Source: Ostrinia nubilalis (lineage: Eukaryota > Arthropoda > Insecta > Lepidoptera > Crambidae). Taken from it: 64,000 bases of DNA. The notes beneath the pieces were generated by a model. That model had not been told where the DNA came from and ran no database searches. It was given only the letters and a program-made list of their open reading frames with translations. Each line of letters opens with the position of its first letter. Position 1 is the stretch's first letter. Below are positions 37,101 to 49,100 of this stretch, in pieces. The stretch is from NCBI RefSeq assembly GCF_963855985.1, contig NC_087116.1, positions 6,907,001 through 6,971,000 of the forward strand, written 5' to 3'. Made by a program: the position numbers and the translations under genes.

Positions 37101-40100
37101 TTTTGCATGGGGGTTCCTTTTATAACGTATAGACTAAAACGGGATTTTGCAAAATTCAACCCCTAAGGCCCAGAACAGACGGTGAAACGCAACTGCAACG
37201 AAACTGCAACTGCTAGTTACTTTTGAGTTGCATCTAAGCTTCTGCCATAGCGTCCGCTGAGAGACCACACAAATGACGCGACCAGTTTAAAACTTTCAGT
37301 TTCATTCATCAGAATCATCACAAAGTTGCAGTTTCGTTGCAGTTGCGTTTCACCGTCTGTTCTGGGCCTAAAATGGGGTAAAACGGGATCTACGCGTACG
37401 AAGTCGCGAGCGGCCGCTAGTCTAGAATCTAGATCAAAATAAAACAAAAACTCCGGAAAATTGCGCAAACCACTGATTCCTCCATCACACCGCAACGTCA
37501 ATCCGATCTTATTCGTTTGCGAGTGAATCGAAAAAAAATATCTAAACAGTAATTTATTACACAATTAACAGTTTATTTCTTACTCTAAGAAATCGGTCAA
37601 TTAAAATTGTTATACGTGCTTAATAAAATAATAATTGATACAGCTAAGAGTCCGTCTGGTATTTATTTAGTGACTAGTTAATGCACGCGGCGCGGCTGTG
37701 TCTGTAGTTTTAACTATAGAACGTTATATTTAACTTGATAATTTTAAGGTTAAATTATGTTGCAAAATGTAGCGACAAAGGTGACTGACGTCCGTATTCA
37801 CAAACATTACTATGAGGTCTCACGGTGCGCGTGGACGCACAGGGTGACACACGAACCAATCACAGAGCTCTATTCAACGCTGTGCGTTCGATTAACTGCT
37901 TCAATTATGCAAGCATTGTTTGTGAATACGGGCGTGAGTTTCTTCCGCCACTTCTTCTCAGCACCAGGCCATATTTTATGTTGTCCCGAAGTGGTGGTAG
38001 GGCAAGCTATATTGGGACGTGTATAAGTGCCCTGGAAAGGGCCTAAGCAGTACTTAGTAGCAGTCAGTAGTAAATGATTTGATTTCATTGATTAACTAAA
38101 TGTAAGATCTGTATATGAGAAAAGTTATTGGTATCCTGTAGGTATCAACTTTCATTCCCTATTTCATCCCCCTACCGTCCTACGTGAAGAAATACATACA
38201 ATAGGATTTAATTAAGACAATATAATCAAAGATGTAACAGTTATAAAAATAAATAAATAAAATTCCATTTTTTGATCTGTTACATGAGATAAATTATTAG
38301 TTTCTTGTTTCAGTCCATGAAGCACATGATGTCGTGCCCTGAGTGCCCGAGCAATGAATGCTGCTGACAACGCCACTCTTGTAGCGGAGTTTTGGGCTGA
38401 CACTGCGTAGGTTTGTTGTCGACATGATAAGAAGAAGAAGAAGAAGTTTCTTGTACTCACTTTCATCCCCTATTTTATCCCCTGACCAATCTCATTTACT
38501 TTCATACCCCTAACCGCTCTTCGAACAGTTCATGGTCAACATTAAAAGGGAAAATATAGAGTCCTAATCGATAAAATAGCCATTGTTATCTACTAGAATT
38601 ACTATAGCATAAATAAGAAAGTACATACATTCGCATCTGTTAGTTTATACGCTTAATCAGCTGAATCAATATTGATTAATGTTGGTGGGTTGAGAAACAA
38701 ATTGGACCTTGAAGAAGAACAAAAGCTAACTTCTATAGTGAAACTTAACCGCCTCTGTGGTCTAGTGGTAAGACCACCTGCTTCAGACGCAGAGGTCCCG
38801 GGTTCGATTCCCAGTGGGGGCAGATGTCGATGTCGCCATAACAACAATGTTAACAGCATTGTTGTGTTCCGGCATTTAGAGGTAAGATAGCTTCCACCAT
38901 CAGCCTGATCATCACTTACCATTAGGTGAGATACAGGCCAAGAGCTTCCTCGTTGTGGATAAAAACACAAAACAAAGATACATTTCCAGATAGAATCTAA
39001 ACATCTTATTATTACGAATTACCTACAAAATTATTACATTAACATACAAACTCTACACAGGTATTGAACCCCCGACCTCTGCAGTCGAGGCCGTAGAGAC
39101 GGTAATTGCTATGAAAAAAACGTCAAGCTTGAGTTGCTCTGAACGGTTTGGTTGCGTACACTTGCTTCACTAGCAAAATGGCGAGAATTTTATTTTAAAG
39201 TAAAGATAAATACAGCTTTTGCACACGACTTCGTTTCAGCCAAATGACGTCCACTGCTGGACAAAGGCCTCCCCCAAGGAGTTCCATAACGACCGGTCGT
39301 GCGCTGCCCGCATCCAGGCTCATCCCGCGGCTTTACCCTTGTGAATTTCGATGTGTCACAGGAAGACTTCTCTTTCAAATATAGGGATAAAAACTATCCT
39401 GTTTTTCCATGGTCTCAAACTACTTATAAATACCGATTTTCATCTAAATCGGGTTAGTGGTTTAAGCGTAAAAAGGTAGAAAGTCTCCAATGCAGGAGCA
39501 CGACCCTCTCCAATTTACCAGCAAATGGAGAATTTGTCCTACACTCCCCACGCTGGCCAGACGGGTTGGGGAGGCCTGATGTTCGCATATTTGTGAATCA
39601 GTCGCCTTTTAGGACATCCATAGACGAGATGGGGAATGCAATCGAAGTAGCAGGTGGATAGTCGACCCTTGACTTCGAACTCCTTCTATATTCTTCTGAT
39701 TAATTTCGTTGCGGGTCCAATGACAGTTTAAACTTTCCCCCGGGACAAACTTGATCTTCGCTGGTTGGGTTTTTATTGGCGGTCAAGCTGTAGATCCTGG
39801 CTATACAGGAGTTGTAGCGGTGGGACCGAGAGGTAGGAATAGTCCCGTGTTCAATCAAAGTAGTAGTACCTATTAAAACAAAGGGTACCTATTAAATTAA
39901 AGGGTTTTTAACATCAAAATACTCAATACGGATCTCTAATTAGTAGTTAAGACAATGCCATTGAAGCGAGACAAAAAATTGTGGCCAAAAATAAAACCAG
40001 GTCACCAGAGTTTAGTACCAGTGGTTACAACCAGAAGAAATACTTGAAATAGCTCTACATTGAAGTAATGGATTGTTTGTCTGTGTATTAAGGTGGATTT

Positions 40101-43100
40101 ATATTTAACTAGCTTTCCGCCCTCGGCTTCGTCCGCGTGGTAATTTTGTCTTTATCGCTCGAATCCCTGTTTCAAAAACCGGGATAAAAACTTTTCTATG
40201 TCCTTTCCCGGGACTCAAACTATCTCTATGCCAAATTTCATCAAAATCGGGTCAGTGGTTTAAGCGTGAAAGCAAGACAGACAGACAGACATCTATTCGT
40301 ATACAGATATTAGTATAGATGTTGCGATCGTGACATATCAGAACGGAATTGGATTCATACATTAAATATGGTAAAAGAAACGTAACTAGAGTGCTGATGT
40401 TTGGAATGTTTAACTGCCTAACTCGCGTCAATATTTATGACTAAGGGTGGGTTGCACCATCTTACTTTAACTTCGACAAACGTCAAAAATCTGTCAAACT
40501 CCATAGAAAAAACACATATTTACAGTCAAAGTTAGGTGGTGCAACTCAGCCTAAGTATATTTAAAAGACTGTATACCCTTGAAAAGGAGGCTGACAATAG
40601 TGACTGAGTTTCTTGCGCTGCTTCTTCTTAGCACTGGCACATTTATTGTCCCGAAGCAGTGGTAGGGTTAATACTGGGACGTGTAAAAGTGCTTTTTAAA
40701 AGCCTATTTGAAAAAATAAATTAATTTTTAATTAGTTTTATGTGTAGTGATGGCTTTTAACGTGTCGAATATCAAATGTATGAAAACGATTTCGTTCTGT
40801 TCTCATCATCATCATCATTTCAGCCATAGGACGTCCACTGCTGAACATAGGCCTCCCCTAATGCTTTCCACGTTGATCGATTGGTAGCGGCCTGCCTCCA
40901 GCGCTTCCCTGCTACCTTTACGATGTCGTCGGTCCACCTTGTAGGTGGACGTCCCACGCTGCGTTCTTCTGTTCTCATACGTTACGACAAAATACGTCAG
41001 ACATATTAATATAAATCTGCCTTTACGTACATACTCTCATTTACACAGCTGAAACAATATTGATGAATATTGGTATAGATTCGACCTTAAAGGTTTATAA
41101 GTTTAAATTTTCCTCAAAAAAAAAAACAATCATATAAAATTCTAGTGTCTGTTTGTAACAAAACTCCTCGGAAACGGCTTGACAGATTCTTATGATATGT
41201 TATGTCGTCACGTATGTTGTTAGATCGTCCATCCACGAAGACGCGCCCCACCAATTTCACACCCTACAGCTACTAGGGGCGGAGCAGTAAAGAAAAATGT
41301 TACACAAACGGGAAATAAAGATCATTTCATCCACGAAGACGCGCCCCACCAATGTTTGGTCTCGGTCGCGCGGGGTGCGGGGAGTTTGATCCGAGCAATC
41401 CGAGCGTCATTATTGTAGTGTGCGTGTGCACTCATGGAGCATTTAGCGTTTACCGATAACACTCAAACATTAGCGGAAGAATAGTGGGGCGCGTCTTCGT
41501 GGATGAAACGATCTATAAATGTTGCATTCATGTTCATATAATTAACAAACCGATGAAACCATCGGCCTATAAAACGTCCAAGTTGCGTGTACCTACTACA
41601 GAACAAAATATTTACGAAGTTAATTGATATTTGCTACATATCAATTTTCCAGAACCTTGACGTGTCCATCCTGCCAAATAACTCCAAATAACTAACATTT
41701 AGTTCAAATGTTGGTTTCCGTTCATCATTTACGAGTATCCGGTCAAACTTTGATGTATTTGTTATTAATTTTAGCGAAAAATTAACACTGTTTATTAGAA
41801 AACATGAAAAATGAGTAAGCTAAAAATTTTACGAAAATATTGTATTTTTAGTTTGAAATTAACGTTTACATTACCAATAAATTGGCGTTTAAGGCATCGC
41901 TCGTATTCACAAACGATGCTTGCTAAGTGAAGCAGCAAATCGAACGCACAGCGTTGAATATAGCTCTGTGATTGGTTCGTGCGTCACCCTGTGCGCCCAC
42001 GCGCACTGTGAGACCTCATAGTAACGTTTGTGAGTACGGGCAATTAGTGCGTGATGCTCACACACACTCATATTCAAGGTAAATATTTTCATGAAAATTC
42101 ATAAATGAAATACATAACCTTTAGTAAATCGAGAAAGTTCTGTGACAAGTTAAAGTTTGAAAAACATTTGTATAAATTCCAATTTAAAAACTTAATGAAA
42201 CACTGTGATGGGTATTTTATAAAAAATACTACTTGTGTTTTAACATACTTTTCTCGTGGCTTTATCCTCATAAATTTTGGTCGGTCACAAAAATATAGCT
42301 TTCAGAATTTTCAAAATTGAATCTGTAATAAGTACTAGAGATTCATCTGACAAACTATACATTTCTGATGTACTGTGACAGTACAAGTAAGTCTCCATCT
42401 TACAGTACAATGCTCTTACAACCATCATATAATTTTATGTTCTTATTTGCGTAAGTTGTTAGCAATATAGCAAATAGAGTCACTGTACGTCATTATCATG
42501 ATATCACCAAGTTTAAATAACTGTGTGAAGATATAACGAAATAGCCGACTTGGGTCCGTTTTTCACGAGCGGAGCTGAGCGGAGAATTGTTTTGAATAAA
42601 CACTTCTCCGCCAATCAGATTTAATGAGGGTTTTCGCGATTGAAAAATCCGCCAGATGGCAATACGTAGACGGGAGGTCCAAATGCTGCATGATTGGTGG
42701 ATTTTGACATATCTGTCAATGTCATTATTGGTGGATTTTGACATATCTGTCAATGTCATGTCAAAATCCACCAATCATGCAGCATTTGGACCTCCCGTCT
42801 ACGTATTGCCATCTGTAGGATTTTTCAATCGCGAAAACCCTCATTAATTCCACTTCTCCTCTCTGCCCCACACATCAACGCTCCGTGACGCGGAAATTCT
42901 ATAGATTAACCCTCCTTCTGGCACAGTCGGGTAAAAATTTGACGGCTCTACATTTCTCCGCTCTGCTCCATTCCGCTTCGTGTTTTGTTTTTGTTTTGTT
43001 TTACCTCTGGGCTACGGCTTGACACTATTTTTGGGACACCCTGTATAATGTAACTAATTTTAAAAAATGACGCTGACCCTGTATAATGTAACTAATACTA

Positions 43101-46100
43101 ATAAAAAAAAATTGTTAATCTGTTAAAGTAATACTTATGATTAACAGAAGGCATTCGCGTGTAACGACCTCTGTGCCAAACGTGCAAAAACTCGGCGAAT
43201 TTAGTTCAATAACTCAAGTTTTTGCACAGATAGCATAGATGGCGTTACAAATGTAGCGATTATAATAATTAATGGACAAAAAACTAAAGCGGACGCGTGT
43301 CGCACTCGCGTGAAATTTCCGTTTTTTGAATGTATTACATGATTTCTATGTTTAATAATTAGTTTTTTTTTATCCACAACGAGGAAGCTCTTGGCCTGTA
43401 TCTCACCTGATGGTAAGTGACGATCAGGCCGAAGGTGGAAGCGAGCTTCACCCGGAATGCGAAAGTAGTTCTGTCTGTCTGTCTTGCTTTCACGCCAAAA
43501 CCACTGAATCGATTTTGATGAAAATTGGCATACAGATAGTTTGAGTCCCGGGAAAGGACATAGGATAGTTTTTGTCCCGGTTTTTGAAATAATAAAGCGC
43601 GAGATAAAGTTTTTCTGTGACACACAAAATTCCACGCGGGCGAAGCCGCGGACGGAAAGCTAGTCTTTCATATGATCTGGTCTTATGATAGCTCTACATT
43701 TTTTAATTCAACCAAACATAAGCCTATCTTAAAATTGAATCTCATCAACCGACTTCAAAAAAAGGAGGAGGTTCTCAATTCGACCCGTATGTTTTTTTGA
43801 ACTTCTATTAGTACAGCCAGCGTCAAATAGTTCGTAACACCCAAAGTAGCCAAAAATTCGCAACACGTCTTTGTCACAATGAGGGCTATCGTTTTTATAC
43901 TTAACAGTTGGCACCCCTGGCGATTGACAGGACCTTACTCTACAGTGGCGCCATCTTGATGAGTGCAAATGCGATAGTCCTCCTACCACTTTAGCGCTCA
44001 CCAGTTGGTGCCACTGTCTTCGCTACTAGCAAGTGACAGGACCTTACTCTACAGTGGCGCCATCTTGATGAGTGCAAATGCGATAGTCCTCCTACCACTT
44101 TAGCGCTCACCAGTTGGTGCCACTGTCTTCGCTACTAGCAAGTGACAGGACCTTACTCTACAGTGGCGCTAACTGGTGAGCGCTAAAACGATAGCCCACA
44201 TTGGAATAAAGTTGTGTTGTCAAGTTTTTGATCACTTTGAGTGTCAAGAACTATTTGATGCTGACTGTACCTTGTACGAGTCAAGTAGTGTTAAAGAGTT
44301 AGCAAATACAGACCTATGTAAAAATACATAATGTAAAATGAGACATAACAATACAGGGTGTTAGGTAAATGGGTATATGAGCCGACACTAGCCCATGTTA
44401 ACATATGCATATAAATGGTATGGTGAAGTCAGAAATTTGATATCATCTTTTTAATTTTTTTAATTGTCATACAAAATAAAATTTATAAAATCAGATTTGT
44501 ATGAAAATTAAAATAATTAAAATGATGATATCAAATTTCTGACTTCACCATACCATTTATATGCCCATGTTAACATGGGCTAGTGTCGGCTCATATACCC
44601 ATTTACCTAACACCCTGTATAGGTAAATGGATATGTCTGTTAAGGAAATTAAAATTCACACTTAACTCAGGGTTATGTGAAACGCAATAAATATGACCAA
44701 AGTCTCTAAGATTACTATCTAAATAAAATATTACTAAGATTTATCTTTTGATTATTCAGTTTTAATATTGAGATTAGTGAAAAACGCCACAAACAAACAT
44801 TACTATGAGGTCTCACAGTGCGCGTGGACGCAAAGGTTGACACACGAACCAATCACAGAGCTCCATTCAACGCTGTGCGTCCGATTAGCGCTTCACTTAA
44901 GCAAGCATCGTTTGTGAATACGGGCGTAAGATCACGGACTTAACCTCGGGGGAAGCACATGCAAAAAATAGTATAGGTAGGTAAAATGAAGCGTATATTT
45001 GCTTAAATAATTATATTAGACATGTAAAATAATGTAAATAAAGACCGTGATGAGCCCGCTCCAAAACTGCCTACGTCATGACACCATGATTAAACTTGAT
45101 TGGAAAACTTCTGGTGAGAGAGGAACTAATGTCGTTTATTTTCTGCAATTAGGCTTTGTAAAGTGCTTTTACACGACCCAGAATACTGTAGTCCTACAAC
45201 TTCTTCGGAACAATAAATGGGCCAATAAACGTTCGAATGAACGAACGAACGAACCACTTCTTCGAAACAATAAATGGGCCAGTGCTGAGAAGAAGCAGCG
45301 CAAGAAACTCAGTCACTATTGTCAGAGTCCTTTTAAGTTATTACATCTAATATTCTTTCACTTCAGACCAGGTAAAACCATGTGGCATCATTTTTCGCCC
45401 TATATCGTAGAAAGATCGGGACTATTCCCACCCTCGTTCCCACCGCTGCAACTACTGTGTAGCCAAGATCTACAGCTTGACCGCCAATAACCCAACCAGG
45501 GAAGGTCCTTTTTGCGTGCAAAGTTAAACTATCGTTGAACCCCCTAAACAAGATGCAAAAGGCGTCATATTATTTTTGATATTGTCACGTTTTGTAACTT
45601 GCCTAGGGGGGAAGTTGTCCCGCGGCCATCTTTGGCAACTTCTGTCAAGTATCAAGTAATGGTTCAACCACACCAACGCAGGCAGATCGCCCTGTAGAAC
45701 CCTGGGTCGACCCTGGGTCGCGTGAGCTGTCATTGGCCTATGATCGCGCCGGCGATGGCGATCTGCACGCGTTGGTGTGGTTTAAGCTTAACTTCTAACA
45801 CACTTGGTTTCTAAAATACGTAGTTTCTATCACGACCTTGGAGGCAATTCATCTTCGAGGTATATTTGCTTATCGCAAACACATATTCTACTAAGCACAC
45901 ACACTTAACTCGTGGTTTCTTAACAGAAAACAGTCATGGGCTCAAAACACTTCCTTGTGGATATTTCTGTCTTTGGAAAAATCTATACTTAATATTATAA
46001 ATGCGTAAGTAACTCTATCTGTCTGTCTGTCTGTCTCTCTTTCACGCCTAAACCACTGAACCGATTTTAATGAAAGGACAAGGGGCAAAATGGTACCCGG

Positions 46101-49100
46101 CTCCAATAGATATGAGTCTAGTATCGTTTGAAAGGTCTTACCAAGATTAACAACTTTTACTATGACCACCAGCCTCAGATCTGGTTGTGTACGAAGATAT
46201 TCATACTTTTTTGCAGAAATGTACCCGGCTCCAATAGTTATGTTTGTAGTGTCATTTGAAAGGTCTTACCAAGATGAACAACATTTGCTATGGCCACCAG
46301 CCTCAGATCTGGTTGCGTTCGAAGATAAAGATACTTTTTGTGTAACCTAATAAGTATCATACAGTATGAAGGGGGACGCGCTCGGGGCAGGGCACCGACG
46401 AGATGGTCGGACGCGGTGAGGAAGACGGTGGGCGGGAGTTTGCATCGTGCGGTCCACACAGCTTATGACCGCAGTCTGTGGAGGAACACTATCTGTGGTT
46501 GCAATCCTCATCAGTGAGGGACCGAGGAAGAAGAAGAAGATGTATCATACGTGTCCATCGTATGGTACTTAGGTTATGCGAGGAAGGAAGGGTTAACTGC
46601 TCCAGCATCCTTCCTGGGGATAATTGTGAAATAAATATTTTTATTTAAAGAAGTACTACCCCCATTAATAAAAAGTTACACCTAGGAAGAACCTTGGATT
46701 AAAATGACATTTCCATACCAAATGACAATTAAAGCCGGAGTTCAACTAGGGTGTAACTTTTATTAATAAAGGGGTTAAAGTTTTATTACTTCTTAAGGGT
46801 TTTATGATGGGTTGCTAAAGCGAATAAACCCACAAGACCCAATAAGTCCACCCACAAGATGAACCGACGACCTCATAAAGGTAGCGGGAAGGCGCTGGAT
46901 GCAGGCCGCCACCAACCGGCCATTGTGAAAATCATTGGGGGAGGCCTATGTTCAACTGGACGTCCTATGGCTAAAATGATCATGATGATGATGATGAAAG
47001 CGAATAAAGGGCTAATAGCTTCGGTAGTTCATCGTAGGTATAATCCTTTCCTTTTCAATGCTTCTTTTAGTTATATTAATAGATTGTAGTCATAATACAT
47101 ACTCGTATACATGGATGATTGTGTTATACTTTCATTATAATACTTAGTGGAATTACTGCTTTCAAAACGTGAATTAGAACTGGCCCCATAGCAGACATTT
47201 TCCTACATCTAAAGGCCTTTTAAAATATATATTGGTTATGGCTATTGGAGCGGGTACCACTTTCCATACATTTGTGCCCATCATCCTTTGGCGTAGAGAT
47301 ATTTTGAGTCCCGGGAAAGGACATAGAATAGTTATGTTTTTATCCCGGTTTTTGAAACAGGGACGCGCGCGATAAAGTTTTTCTGTGACAGACAAAATTC
47401 CACGCGGGCGAAGCCGCGGGCGGAAAACTAGTTAAAAATAATCGTGTACGTAGTCTGTGGAGACGTTGAAAAAGTCATTTTAGTAATTGTCACTAATTGG
47501 TTTTTAAAGACTGGATAACTAGACACATTAGTGGGTGTAACTTTTAAAATATTACAACTATAAGCCATCTTATGTTGCTTAAAATAAACGCTATTATACG
47601 ACTACAACAAAATTCAAGATTTTGGAAGTTCTGTCGTGTTTGGAACTTTGGGTATTTTACGCCCGTATTCACAAACCCGCCGTGTGGGGACGGCCATAAA
47701 GAATACTCTTCCCCACCGCCAACAGGAGGCGTGTCGTAAGAGGCGACAAAATCCCTGCAGCACCGGACGGGCAGCAGCGTCTGCGTGCGAAACCTTATAA
47801 AAAACTGCGATCGCCAACCCGCCTGCCAAGCGTGGCGATTAAGGCAAATCCTTGGGGGAGGCCTTTGTCCAGCAGTGGACGTCTTTCGGCTGAAACGACG
47901 ATTCACAAACATTACTATGAGGTCTCACAGTGCGCGTGGACGCACAGGGTGAAACACGAACCAATCACAGAGCTCAATTCAACAGCACTGTACGTTCGAT
48001 TTGCTGCTTCACTTAAGCAAGCATCGTTTGTGAATACGGGCATAAGATATCTTACAACGCTTGTAAGGTAGTAGATATTTTAAAACAAACGTTATATGCT
48101 GTCAACTTTGGACCATTCTTTTAGGAAGTTAACTAAGATTTTAAGTATGTTTTAAAGGTTAAATATGTAGGTATTAAACAGGTATGTTTTCTTCACTTTT
48201 GATCTGACTCATAGTCTTGTATGAAGATTTTTTTATGAATAATCAATAATTCTCTCTAAGTATAAAAACAACCACGTTATTACAACTACCTGATAGCAGA
48301 AATTATTCATGAGATTTTATCTGTTGAAGCTTAATTTTATCTCTTAGCAACAGCAAGCATATCATGCTACATTTATGTTTCAAATTCAAATAGTTTATTC
48401 AGTACATAGGCCCTTTCCAGGGCACTTATAGACGTCCCAAATATAGCTTGCCCTACCACCACTTCGGGACAACATATGGGCTGGTGCTGAGAAGAAGTGG
48501 CGGAAGAATGCAATGGCAAAGTAGCATAAGCACGGAGACATTATGTTTCTTGCAGGAACTGATTCTTGCAGCGTCATGCAAAAAAACAATTCCTTAGAAT
48601 TTGGACAATCTCATTATTGTTGAAGAAAATACTATGCCAAATTCAACTAGCGGCCGCCCGCAACTTCGTACGCGTGGATCCCTGACTCACTCACTCATCA
48701 CGAAATCTCAGAAACTACAAGTGCTAGGAGTCTCTTTTGCATGGGGGTTCCTTTTAGAACGTAGGTGCTTACTAAGACTGGATTTTGCAAAATTCAACTC
48801 CTAAGGGGGTAAAACGGGATCCACGCGCACGTAGTCGCTAGTAGACTATATTTAAATTATTATCTACTATAAATAATAGTACTCGCTAGCCTGTGTTTGT
48901 GGACGCCATTGTCTCTCGAACGTAAATATTATTCGATTCAAGATAACTATTGTTGCCTTAGAGTAGTATTTACCCAGTCCCACTTATTGGGACTGAAAGA
49001 GAAAGGTAGTTTGTTATATTTTGATTGTGAAGGAGCACGCCTAGCTTTGGTTTGGTGAAAAATGTACTGTTATTTAGGATTTATGTGTGTTTCTAGTTTA

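Noticed and set aside
38749..38821. A tRNA-like gene (Leu CAG-like anticodon loop), also at 51630
   Set aside because: It has no long variable arm as a Leu tRNA needs, it has mismatched stems, and it is followed by the SINE1 body and A-rich tail. It is a SINE head.
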